A stretch of 60,470 nucleotides of DNA, taken from positions 1 through 60,470 of the forward strand of contig NZ_CAJFCI010000074.1 of NCBI RefSeq assembly GCF_904061905.1, in the 5' to 3' direction. The stretch is from Zestomonas carbonaria. GTDB taxonomy: Bacteria; Pseudomonadota; Gammaproteobacteria; Pseudomonadales; Pseudomonadaceae. Position numbers and translations under genes: made by a program. Below, in pieces: positions 16,990-25,112 of the stretch. Each line of letters opens with the position of its first letter. Position 1 is the stretch's first letter. The notes under the pieces are model-generated. The model was not told where the DNA came from and made no database searches. It saw nothing but the letters and a program-made list of their open reading frames with translations.

Positions 16990-19900
16990 ATGATCATCTG
17001 GACCTACATCAAGCGCTTTGGCCTGCCTTTGCTGCGCCAGTTCAAGAGCGCGATGCCCATTCTGTTGCTGCTGGGCGTCGTTTTCCTGCTGGTCGCCATC
17101 TGGTGGCTGGGTCCCCAGTGGACCTGGCGTGACAGCCAGCCGCTGGCGGACCTGTCCATGCGGGTGCTGCTCACCGTCGTCGTGGTGCTGATTCCCACCC
17201 TGGCGTGGGCCCTGGTATTGCGCAGCCGCAACAGGCAGTTCGAGGAAGAACGTCGCCAGGCCATGCAGGTCCAGCACGATCCGGTGCTGCGTTTCGTGCG
17301 GGCGCAGGAGCGGGCACTGGACCGCAGCCTGGCCATGCTGCGTGAGAACCTGGGCGGGCGTAATCCGCTCTACCAACTGCCGTGGTATCTGGTGCTCGGC
17401 CGGGAGAACGCCGGCAAGACCAGCCTCATCAACCGTTCGAACCAGAACTTCCGCCTTACCGGCGTGACCAAGGCCGGTAGCCGCAAGCTGCATGACGATC
17501 CGGACCTGGCCTATCCCGTCGACTGGTGGATCGGTGATCAGGCGGTGCTGATCGATCCGCCGGGTGAAATCATCAGCCAGTCCGAGGCCTCGGCTGCCGG
17601 AGAAAAAGACAAGGAAAGCCCTGGGCAGGCGGAGCAGGGAGAGGACGGAAGCTCCCGCGCCAGTGACGACGACCACCTGCCGCTGGGTACCCACGCGCGT
17701 CTCTGGGAAGGGCTGGTGGGCTGGCTCGGCCGCAATCGCAGCCGTCGCCCCCTCAACGGTGTGGTCCTGGTCGTCGATCTGGTCACGCTGCTGACCCAGA
17801 AAGTGAGCGACCGCAAGGCCCTGGCCCTTCTGCTGAGGGCGCGCCTGGTGGAGCTCAGTCGCCAGTTGGGCACTCGGCCGCCGCTGTACGTGGTGCTGAG
17901 CAAGTTCGACCAACTCGACGGTTTCGGTCCTTTCTTCGAGCGCTTGCCGCGTTCGGTGCGGGAGGACATCTTCGGCTTCACCTTCACACTGGACTCGGTG
18001 GACGACTTCGATGCCTGGCTGGAGGAGTTGTCCAAGCGCTATGACGCTTTCGTCGGGCGGGTCAACGAACAGGTCTTCGACGCCCTGGGCAAGACGAGCG
18101 GCCTGGAGCAGCGGGATGGGTTGTTCTCGCTGGTGCGCCAGCTTGCCGGCATGCGCCCCGTGCTGCTCGGCTTCCTCCAGGAGATCCTCGGCAGCGACCG
18201 CTATGCGACGCCCGCCCTGGTACGCGGCGTGTATTTCTCGTCGGTGTACCAGCAGGGACAGGTGTGCAATGCCTTCGTCAACGCCGCCGCGAAATCCTAT
18301 GGAATGCAGGTGCCCGTGCAGGCGGTCCAGCCGGATGGCCGCTCCGTGGTCTATTTCGCCCAGCGCCTGTTCCACCAGGTCATCTATCCCGAAGCGGGGC
18401 TCGCCGGCGACAACGTCAACGTGCTGGCCAGCAAGAAGCGCATTCTCGCCGTGAGTGGCGCGGTCGCGGCCCTGGGTTGCCTGGTGGTCATCGGGGGCTG
18501 GCAGCACTACTACAACGTCAACCGCGAGAAGGCGGCGAGCGTGCTGGACAAGAGCCGCGAATTCAGCGCGCGCAACATCGACGGCCGTGTCGACCCGACC
18601 GGCCGCAACCTGCTGGAACCACTGGACCAGATCCGCAGTGCCGTCTCCGTGTTCGGTGACTATCGCAATGCCTGGCCGGTGGTCTCGGACATGGGCCTGT
18701 ACCAGGGCCGCAGCATCGGTCCCAAGGTGGACGAGGCCTATCTGCAACTGCTCTCCAAACGCTTCCTTCCGGCTATCGCCAGCGGGGTGATGGATTCGAT
18801 CAACAACGCCGAGCCGAACAGCAACGACCAGCTTGCGGCGCTGCGGGTCTACCGCATGATCGAGGATCGCCAGAACCGCCGGCCGGCCATGGTCGAGGAC
18901 TGGATGGCCAAGGTCTGGCAAAACGCCTTCCAGGCCGAGGGGCGGGTGCAGAATGCCCTGATGAACCATCTCGAGTACGCCATGCAGTATGTCGATACCG
19001 ATCTGCCGCAGTACCGCCCGAGGGTTCGCGAAGTGCAGCAGCAGTTGCGGCAGATTCCCCTGCAGCAACGCGTCTACATGGCGATGAAGCAGCAGGCCCG
19101 CGAGGCACTGTATGCGCCCCTGGATCTGCGCCATGAGGTAGGCCCGGCGTTCGACGTCGTCTACAAGTCGGTTTCCCCGGAGAGCCTGGAGGGGGATGGC
19201 ACCCGCATAGACGCGCTGCTCACGGCCAGGGGCTTCCGCAATTACTTCGAGCCGTACGGCAAGGACCTGACCGACCTGGCGATCATCGACCAGTGGACCC
19301 TTGGCGAACGCAAGCGCATCGATTACTCCGAGGCCGACAAGCAGGCGCTGGCCGAGCGTATCCGAACGCTCTACAACGCCGACTACATCGATACCTGGCG
19401 GCGTGGCCTGAATCAGTTGGAAGTGGTCGATTTCGACAATATCGCCCAGGCGGTGGAAGTGCTGGGCAGCGTGACCAGTCCCTCGGCGCCGATGCGCCGG
19501 CTGGTGGAAACCGTCCGGGACAACTCGGTGCTCTACCCGGAAGCCGAGCCGGCCACGGGAGAGGCCAAGGCGGTCGTCGCCAAGGTTGGCGAGGCAGCCG
19601 GCGACGCCTCGGGGCGCGAGCAGGCCGCGAGCATCGCCCGGGCGTTCGCGCCGATGAGCGAGCTGCTGATCGCCAAGGGCGACAAGCAGCCCTATCTGGA
19701 CGGGACCATGGCAGCGGTCGGCGACGTGTACAGCCTCATGAAGTCCGTGCAGGACAGCCCGGAGCGGGGCAAGGCGGCGTTGAACGTCGTGCTGGACCGC
19801 TTCAACCTCAAGGGCGCGGACCCCATCGGCAATCTCCTGCGCGTGGCGACCGGCCTGCCGGAGCCGCTCAACCACCAGGTGAAGAAGCTGGCCGACGAAT

Positions 19901-20682
19901 CCTCCCAGGTGCTGCTGATCGAGGCCCTGCGCGAGCTGGAGCGGCGTTGGGATGCCGATGTCTACAGCTTCTACGCCCAGCGCCTGGCGGGCCGCTACCC
20001 GTTCAACCCCGCCAGCCGGAGCGATGCCTCCCTGGAAGACTTCGCGGCCTTCTTCGGCCCGCAGGGGCGCTTGCGGCAGTTCAGCGACCAGTACCTCAAG
20101 CTGTTCTTCGAGGACAACCTGGACGCGCTGTATTCCGAGCGTCGCGGCGGCTATCTGGTCCGGACCGACGTGCTGACGCAACTGGAGACGGCCAACCGCA
20201 TCCGCGACGCCTTCTTCAACAATCGCGGCGCGCTGGGTGTGCAGTTCACCGTCGAGCCCCTGGGGCTGACACCGAACCGGCGCAGCAGCGTGCTGGGCGT
20301 GGAAGGGCAGTTGGTGCCTTACAACCACGGGCCCAGCAACAGCGTGGGGCTGATCTGGCCGAACAGCCTGGGCGAGGGGGGCGAGAGCCGGGTGACCCTG
20401 GTCAACAGCAGCGGCAATAGCAGCACCCTGAGCTATCGCGGTCCCTGGTCGCTGTTCCGCCTGCTCAGTCAGGCGCGGCTCAATGGCTCGGCCGTCAACA
20501 GCGTGGACCTGAGCTTCATGGCCGGCGATGGCGCCATGCGCTACCGGGTTACGGCGGAGAAGGCGGTGAACCCCTTCACCCAGCGTCCGTTCAATGGTTT
20601 CGTGCTGCCACGGACGCTGTTGCAGGACGCGCCCCGGCAGACCCATGCGGCGGCCGAAGGTTCGAGCGGAGGCGGCGCCTGA
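16990..20682 (+). CDS. tssM: T6SS inner-membrane protein TssM (IcmF family)
   Basis: 1230 residues from the ATG at 16990, preceded by AAGGAG; longer frames to 16291 run through tssA and are shadows. TssM spans the inner membrane and periplasm to bind TssJ and TssL. Two N-terminal membrane segments (about 18-36 and 52-70) flank a short loop. A cytoplasmic domain carries a Walker A motif (GRENAGKTSLIN, about 137-148), and a third membrane segment lies at about 485-503. The rest is periplasmic, ending in the TssJ-contacting C-terminal domain. A perfect hairpin terminator follows, so this is the end of the operon; no Stp/Stk genes come after it. Confidence 0.97.
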   Translation: MIIWTYIKRFGLPLLRQFKSAMPILLLLGVVFLLVAIWWLGPQWTWRDSQPLADLSMRVLLTVVVVLIPTLAWALVLRSRNRQFEEERRQAMQVQHDPVLRFVRAQERALDRSLAMLRENLGGRNPLYQLPWYLVLGRENAGKTSLINRSNQNFRLTGVTKAGSRKLHDDPDLAYPVDWWIGDQAVLIDPPGEIISQSEASAAGEKDKESPGQAEQGEDGSSRASDDDHLPLGTHARLWEGLVGWLGRNRSRRPLNGVVLVVDLVTLLTQKVSDRKALALLLRARLVELSRQLGTRPPLYVVLSKFDQLDGFGPFFERLPRSVREDIFGFTFTLDSVDDFDAWLEELSKRYDAFVGRVNEQVFDALGKTSGLEQRDGLFSLVRQLAGMRPVLLGFLQEILGSDRYATPALVRGVYFSSVYQQGQVCNAFVNAAAKSYGMQVPVQAVQPDGRSVVYFAQRLFHQVIYPEAGLAGDNVNVLASKKRILAVSGAVAALGCLVVIGGWQHYYNVNREKAASVLDKSREFSARNIDGRVDPTGRNLLEPLDQIRSAVSVFGDYRNAWPVVSDMGLYQGRSIGPKVDEAYLQLLSKRFLPAIASGVMDSINNAEPNSNDQLAALRVYRMIEDRQNRRPAMVEDWMAKVWQNAFQAEGRVQNALMNHLEYAMQYVDTDLPQYRPRVREVQQQLRQIPLQQRVYMAMKQQAREALYAPLDLRHEVGPAFDVVYKSVSPESLEGDGTRIDALLTARGFRNYFEPYGKDLTDLAIIDQWTLGERKRIDYSEADKQALAERIRTLYNADYIDTWRRGLNQLEVVDFDNIAQAVEVLGSVTSPSAPMRRLVETVRDNSVLYPEAEPATGEAKAVVAKVGEAAGDASGREQAASIARAFAPMSELLIAKGDKQPYLDGTMAAVGDVYSLMKSVQDSPERGKAALNVVLDRFNLKGADPIGNLLRVATGLPEPLNHQVKKLADESSQVLLIEALRELERRWDADVYSFYAQRLAGRYPFNPASRSDASLEDFAAFFGPQGRLRQFSDQYLKLFFEDNLDALYSERRGGYLVRTDVLTQLETANRIRDAFFNNRGALGVQFTVEPLGLTPNRRSSVLGVEGQLVPYNHGPSNSVGLIWPNSLGEGGESRVTLVNSSGNSSTLSYRGPWSLFRLLSQARLNGSAVNSVDLSFMAGDGAMRYRVTAEKAVNPFTQRPFNGFVLPRTLLQDAPRQTHAAAEGSSGGGA

Positions 20683-20713
20683 AGGCGCCGCCACCCGTGA
20701 CGCCACGGGATGA

Positions 20714-20751
20714 AAACGAAAAGGCCACTCCTGCGAGTGGCCTTTTCGTTT
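20714..20751 (+). terminator. Strong terminator after tssM
   Basis: A perfect 17-bp inverted repeat (20714-20730 and 20735-20751) with a CTGC loop; the right arm ends in TTTTCGTTT. The A-rich left arm lets it work in both directions, so it can also stop transcripts of the leftward short-chain dehydrogenase operon. Confidence 0.9.
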
Positions 20752-20800
20752 CCGCTTCGGTGACGGATGTCGCCGTCGGCGGCGTCAGCGACGGTGGATC

Positions 20801-21628
20801 TCAGAGTGAGATGCCCCCGCCGCAGATCAGGACTTCCCCGGACACGTAGTCCGACTCCGGATAGCAGAACATCGCGACGGCGCCCGCGGCCTCTTCGGGA
20901 CGGCCGGCTCGCCCGAGGGGAATCGAGCGCTCCATCATCTTGGCCAGGTCGGGGCTGATGCCCACCTTGATCTTGCGGCCTTCGATGTCCACGGAGGCGT
21001 CGGCATCGGCGGTGGCTTCGGTGAGGCGGGTGGTGATGAAGCCGAAGGCCACGCAGTTGACGTTGACCTTGTAGCGACCCCATTCCTTGGCCAGGGTCTT
21101 GGTCATCCCGACGATGCCGGCCTTCGCGCTGGAGTAGCCCACCTGGCCGGGGTTGCCGCCGAGGCCGGCGACCGAGGAGATGTTGACGATCTTGCGGAAG
21201 TTCTCGACGCCTGCCTCGGCTTCCCGTTTGGAGGATTCGCGGATGAAGCCGGCGGCGGCGCGGAAGATGCGGAAGGGCGCGGTCATGTGCACGTCGAGCA
21301 TGGCGTACCACTGCTCGTCGGTCATCTTCTGCACCACGTTGTCCCAGGTGTAGCCGGCGTTGTTGACGATGATATCGACACCGCCGAAATGGTCGATCGC
21401 GGTCTTGACGAAGCGCTCGGCGAAGTCCGGGGCGGTGACGCTGCCAATGCAGGCCACGGCCTTGCCGCCACGGGCGATGATGTCGGCGACGGTTTCTTCC
21501 GCCGGTGTGGCGTCCAGGTCGTTGATCACCACGCTGGCCCCTTCCGACGCCAGCTTGAGAGCCACTTCGCGGCCGATGCCACGGCCGGAGCCAGTGATCA
21601 GCGCCACCTTGTTGTCGAGCTTGCCCAT
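20801..21628 (-). CDS. Short-chain dehydrogenase/reductase, probable 3-hydroxyacyl-CoA dehydrogenase
   Basis: 275 residues from the ATG at 21628, preceded by GAGGAG. It is a classical SDR: nucleotide-binding TGSGRGIG (about 12-19), NNAG (about 89-92), and a catalytic Ser in NISSVAG (about 151-152) with Tyr165 and Lys169 in YSSAK. Asp37 after the second strand favours NAD. An extra segment around 131-143 (ESSKREAEAGVEN) and another before the C-terminus resemble the SDRs of peroxisome-type beta-oxidation and steroid degradation. Together with the MaoC hydratases and thiolase upstream it would supply the 3-hydroxyacyl-CoA oxidation step. Substrate is inferred from context only. Confidence 0.85.
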   Translation of the reverse strand: MGKLDNKVALITGSGRGIGREVALKLASEGASVVINDLDATPAEETVADIIARGGKAVACIGSVTAPDFAERFVKTAIDHFGGVDIIVNNAGYTWDNVVQKMTDEQWYAMLDVHMTAPFRIFRAAAGFIRESSKREAEAGVENFRKIVNISSVAGLGGNPGQVGYSSAKAGIVGMTKTLAKEWGRYKVNVNCVAFGFITTRLTEATADADASVDIEGRKIKVGISPDLAKMMERSIPLGRAGRPEEAAGAVAMFCYPESDYVSGEVLICGGGISL

Positions 21629-21653
21629 TGTGTTTTCTCTCCTCGTTCTGTGG

Positions 21654-22076
21654 TTATTGCGCAAGGGCGATGACGGCCGTGCCGAGAATCTTCGTTTCGC
21701 CGAACTGGTTGGCCATCTGCACCTCGACACCGACGCGGTGCTCGCCGTCCTGTTCGAACTTTTCCACTACCTGGCCGGTCAGCACCGGCTGGTTGCCCAG
21801 GTGGGTGATGGATACGAAGCGCACGCTGAAGGAGCGCAGGGCCGACTGCGGGACCCAGCCGGTCAGCAGGCGGCCCAGGTAGGCCATGCCCAGCATGCCG
21901 TGGGCGAACACGTCGGGCATGCCGGCGCGACGGGCGAAGTCGATGTCGATGTGGATGGGGTTGTCGTCCCCGGAGGCGCCGGCGAAATGGGCCAGGGTAG
22001 CGCGGTCGATCGGGGCCGGACGGAGCTCGGGCAGCGGGTCGCCGACCTGTAGGTCGTGGTAGCTGAGTTGCGTCAT
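21654..22076 (-). CDS. MaoC-like (R)-enoyl-CoA hydratase, catalytic half
   Basis: 140 residues, one hot-dog domain. The hydratase-2 motif is intact: FAGASGDDNPIHID, with catalytic Asp37 and His42. The C-terminal strands (FVSITHLGNQPVLTGQVVEK) are typical. Its partner at 22087-22530 has the same fold without this motif, so the two are probably subunits of one heteromeric hydratase, as known for MaoC-type hydratases of steroid and bulky acyl-CoA degradation. It starts 10 bases after the partner's stop and ends 25 bases before the dehydrogenase start. Confidence 0.88.
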   Translation of the reverse strand: MTQLSYHDLQVGDPLPELRPAPIDRATLAHFAGASGDDNPIHIDIDFARRAGMPDVFAHGMLGMAYLGRLLTGWVPQSALRSFSVRFVSITHLGNQPVLTGQVVEKFEQDGEHRVGVEVQMANQFGETKILGTAVIALAQ

Positions 22077-22086
22077 GTGCGGTTCC

Positions 22087-22530
22087 TTACTTGTTGCGCA
22101 CGACGAGGACAGTGCGCATCTCGCCCACTCGTTCGCCGTTCTGATTGGTGAGGGTCGTCAGTTGGGTGACGAACTCCAGGGCGCCGTTCTTCTTGTCGGT
22201 GATGTCGCTGACCCGGGTTTCCACGGTCAGGATGTCGCCGGCGAAGATCGCGCCCTGGTAGTCGAAGGACTGCTCGCCATGCAGGATTCGAGCGATGGGT
22301 ACGCTCATCCGCGACAGCATCTCGGTCAGGCTGCGCGAATCCATGATGGCGCTGAAGGCGAAGGTCGGTGGCGCCAGCAGGGACTGATAACCCAGGGCCT
22401 TGGCCGCCTCCTCGTCGTGGCATTCCGGACGGGTATCGCCGATAGCACGGGCAAAGGCCCGGACGCGGCCCTTTTCGACTTCCCAGCGGCTAGTGGGCAG
22501 GGTCAGGCCGATAAAGCTCTTGTCAATCAT
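22087..22530 (-). CDS. MaoC-fold dehydratase subunit (FAS1-like, non-catalytic half)
   Basis: 147 residues from the ATG at 22530, with AAGGAG upstream; the longer open frame to 23097 is a shadow of the thiolase gene. It matches the MaoC_dehydrat_N family: MIDKSFIGLTLPTSRWEVEK at the start, AIGDTRPECHDEEAAKALG, LAPPTFAFSAI, and LHGEQSFDYQGAIFAGD. It lacks the GDxNPxH catalytic motif seen in the adjacent gene, which suggests it forms the substrate-binding half of a heterodimer. The spacing (10 bases) supports co-translation with that gene. Confidence 0.85.
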   Translation of the reverse strand: MIDKSFIGLTLPTSRWEVEKGRVRAFARAIGDTRPECHDEEAAKALGYQSLLAPPTFAFSAIMDSRSLTEMLSRMSVPIARILHGEQSFDYQGAIFAGDILTVETRVSDITDKKNGALEFVTQLTTLTNQNGERVGEMRTVLVVRNK

Positions 22531-22559
22531 CAGAATCTCCTTCGCTGATTCCGCGTTAT

Positions 22560-23747
22560 TCAATCCACGCGGCGATAGAGGGTGACTACGCATGCGCCGC
22601 CAAGCCCCAGGTTGTGTTGCAGGCCGATGCGTGCGTTGGCGACCTGGCGTACCCCGGACTGCCCGCGCAATTGCTCGACCAGCTCGGTGCATTGGGCCAG
22701 GCCGGTGGCACCCAGCGGATGGCCCTTGGAAAGCAGGCCACCAGAGGGGTTGACCACGTACTTGCCGCCGTAGGTGTTGTTGCCGGAGTCGACGAATTCG
22801 GTGGCGCCGCCCTCGGGACACAGGCGCAGGCCTTCGTAGGTGAGGACCTCGTTCTGCGCGAAGCAGTCGTGGAGTTCCACCACGTCCACGTCCTCCGGGC
22901 CGATGCCGGCCTGGGCGTAGACCTGGTCGGCGGCGGCGCGGGTCATGTCGGCGCCGACCAGGGCCATCATGCTGCGCTTCTCGAAGGTGCCGGGCAGGTC
23001 GGTGGTCATCGCCTGGGCGGCGATGTAGACGCTGGCGTCGAGGCCGTGCTTGCGGGCGAAGTCGGCCGATACCAGGATCGCCGCGGCGGCGCCGCAAGTC
23101 GGCGGGCAGGCCATCAGGCGGTGGAGATGGACTTCGGGGAAGACCAGCGGCGAGGCCATCACGTCCTCGGGAGTGATGACGTTGCGCAGCAGGGCCATCG
23201 GGTTGTGCTCGGCATGGCGGCTGGCCTTGGCCTTGACCTTGGCGAACAGCTCGGGGCCGGCGCCGTAGCGATCCATGTATTCCTTGCCGGCACCACCGAA
23301 GTAACGCAGGGCCAGCGGCTGCTCGAAGGGGCAGATCTCGTCACACAGCGTGTCGAAGTTGGCGAAAGGCGAGGGGCGGTCATCCCACTGGGATTTCAGC
23401 GCGCCCGGCTGCATCTGCTCGAAGCCTACGGCCAGCACACATTCGGCGGCACCGGACTCGATCAACTGACGAGCAAGGAACAGCGCCGACGAGCCGGTCG
23501 AGCAGTTGTTGTTGACGTTGACGATCGGGATGCCGGTCATGCCCACCTGGTACAGGACCCGCTGGCCGGCGGTGGAGTCGCCGTACACGTAGCCGGCGAT
23601 TGCCTGCTGCACGTCGCGGTAGTGCAGGCCGGCGTTCTCCAGGGCCTTGCGTACGGCGGCGGCCCCCAACTGGTCATAGTGCACGCCGCTGCCAGGCTTG
23701 ACGAAGGGCACCATGCCGACACCGGCGACATAAGCTTTGCTGTTCAT
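22560..23747 (-). CDS. SCP-x-type thiolase / lipid-transfer protein family acyltransferase
   Basis: 395 residues from the ATG at 23747 (MNSKAYVAGVGMVPFVKPG). The sequence fits the non-specific lipid-transfer (SCP-x) branch of thiolases: nucleophile Cys82 in NNNCSTGSSALFLARQ, ELHDCFAQNEVLTYEGL, GGLLSKGHPLGATGLAQ with the conserved His, and C-terminal LGLGGACVVTLYRR. This branch cleaves branched 3-ketoacyl-CoAs, or acts as an aldolase when partnered with a DUF35 protein. No DUF35 gene is present here, which favours thiolysis. It is the first gene of the leftward catabolic operon and is divergent from the acyl-CoA dehydrogenase gene. Confidence 0.88.
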   Translation of the reverse strand: MNSKAYVAGVGMVPFVKPGSGVHYDQLGAAAVRKALENAGLHYRDVQQAIAGYVYGDSTAGQRVLYQVGMTGIPIVNVNNNCSTGSSALFLARQLIESGAAECVLAVGFEQMQPGALKSQWDDRPSPFANFDTLCDEICPFEQPLALRYFGGAGKEYMDRYGAGPELFAKVKAKASRHAEHNPMALLRNVITPEDVMASPLVFPEVHLHRLMACPPTCGAAAAILVSADFARKHGLDASVYIAAQAMTTDLPGTFEKRSMMALVGADMTRAAADQVYAQAGIGPEDVDVVELHDCFAQNEVLTYEGLRLCPEGGATEFVDSGNNTYGGKYVVNPSGGLLSKGHPLGATGLAQCTELVEQLRGQSGVRQVANARIGLQHNLGLGGACVVTLYRRVD

Positions 23748-23934
23748 TTCGCGTTTCCTCTCTCCGAAGTTGCCGGATAGCTCCGGTTGCCTCCTTCGCA
23801 TAGTGCAGAGAAAGGCCCGCGTGCCACCCCTCCCGGTGTGGGAGGGGGTGTAGCAGGGGGGGCTGCGTTAGGTTGGCGACCATCCGCAACTGTCGGTACT
23901 CACGTTCGAGTGGAATTTCCGGAGGAATGACGCA
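23748..23934. promoter_or_regulatory. Divergent intergenic region of the catabolic genes
   Basis: 187 bases between the start codons of the leftward thiolase operon and the rightward acyl-CoA dehydrogenase operon. It must hold both promoters. A GC-rich palindrome lies at 23825-23850. A GGAGG ribosome site precedes the dehydrogenase ATG. No clear -35/-10 pair could be assigned by eye. Confidence 0.5.
23825..23850. repeat. REP-like palindrome, copy 1
   Basis: CACCCCTCCC (23825-23834), a GGTGT loop, then GGGAGGGGGTG (23840-23850), a 10-bp stem with one bulged G. Two related palindromes occur at 29751-29775 and 49865-49890, all between genes. Confidence 0.6.
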
Positions 23935-25077
23935 ATGACCATCCCGCGCACTTTGTTCAGCGAAGAGCACCTGCAATTCGGCGAATCGATCCGTCGCTTT
24001 CTCGAGGCGCAAGTCTTGCCTCATTACGAACGCTTCGAAGAACAGGGCTATATCGACCGGGAGGTCTGGGCGAAGGCAGGGGAGAGCGGTTTCCTCTGCT
24101 TCAGCATGCCCGAGGAATACGGCGGGTTGGGCGCGGACAAGCGCTACAGCGTCGTGCAGATGGAAGAATTCTCCCGTGTCGGCGCGACCAACCTGCTGGG
24201 CATGACGCTGCATTCGGAAATCGTCGCGCCCTACATCCTGCACAACGGCAGCGAGTACCTGAAGCAGACCTACCTGCCACGCATGGCCAGCGGCGAGATG
24301 ATCGGCGCGATCGCCATGACCGAGCCGGGCGCCGGCTCCGACCTGCAGGGCGTGCGCACCACCGCCGTCCGCGATGGCGACGACTACGTGCTGAACGGCT
24401 CCAAGACCTTCATCACCAACGGCATGCATTGCGACCTGGTGATAGTGGTGGCCAAGACCGACCCGGCGGCAGGCGCCAAGGGCATCAGCCTGTTCGTGGT
24501 GGAAAGCTCGACGCCGGGGTTCACCAAGGGCAAGCGCCTGAAGAAGGTCGGCATGAAGGCCCAGGATACCGGCGAGCTGTTCTTCGACAACATGCGGGTG
24601 CCGGCGCGGAACCTGCTCGGCGAGGAGGGCAAGGGTTTCGTCTACCTGATGCAGGAGCTGTCCTGGGAGCGCCTGCAGTTGGCGATCAGTGCCACAGCCC
24701 TGGCCGAGGCGGCGCTGGACTGGACCGTGCGCTACTGCCATGAGCGCAAGGCCTTCGGCAAGGAGATCCTGCAGTTCCAGACCACCCGCCACAAGCTGGC
24801 CGGGCTTAAGACCGACGTGCAGATCGGCCGCGTATTCCTCGACCGCTGCGTCGAGCTGTTCATCGAGGGCAAGCTGGAGGCGGCCGAGGCATCCATGGCC
24901 AAGTACTCGATGACCGAACTGCAGTGCCGGGTCATCGACGAGTGCGTGCAACTACACGGTGGCTACGGCTACATGTGGGAATACCCCATCGCCCGTGCCT
25001 GGGCCGATACGCGGGTATCGAGGATCTATGGCGGCACCACCGAGATCATGAAAGAGCTGATCGCCCGGACGCTCTGA
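23935..25077 (+). CDS. Acyl-CoA dehydrogenase (long-chain-type)
   Basis: 380 residues with GGAGG upstream. It introduces the trans-2 double bond in acyl-CoA with FAD. The family motifs are AMTEPGAGSDLQGV (about 127-140) and FGKEILQFQTTRHKLAG. The catalytic base differs from the medium/short-chain type: the C-terminal motif reads IYGGTTEIMKELI, with Gly where those enzymes have Glu. A Glu is present in QELSWERLQLA (Glu246), the position used by long-chain and isovaleryl-type enzymes. It heads a rightward run with an aldehyde dehydrogenase, an ADH-like gene and an acyl-CoA ligase. Confidence 0.93.
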   Translation: MTIPRTLFSEEHLQFGESIRRFLEAQVLPHYERFEEQGYIDREVWAKAGESGFLCFSMPEEYGGLGADKRYSVVQMEEFSRVGATNLLGMTLHSEIVAPYILHNGSEYLKQTYLPRMASGEMIGAIAMTEPGAGSDLQGVRTTAVRDGDDYVLNGSKTFITNGMHCDLVIVVAKTDPAAGAKGISLFVVESSTPGFTKGKRLKKVGMKAQDTGELFFDNMRVPARNLLGEEGKGFVYLMQELSWERLQLAISATALAEAALDWTVRYCHERKAFGKEILQFQTTRHKLAGLKTDVQIGRVFLDRCVELFIEGKLEAAEASMAKYSMTELQCRVIDECVQLHGGYGYMWEYPIARAWADTRVSRIYGGTTEIMKELIARTL

Positions 25078-25112
25078 GGCATCTCCCCCCCGCAGCCCAT
25101 AGGAGACGCAGC

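Noticed and set aside
16975..20706. A 1243-codon open frame antisense to tssM, and similar long antisense frames at 29831-32143, 34747-36690 and 47071-49644
   Set aside because: They lie wholly opposite well-recognised genes, have no family features and repetitive Ala/Arg/Gly/Val/Gln composition, as expected for shadow frames in high-GC DNA.
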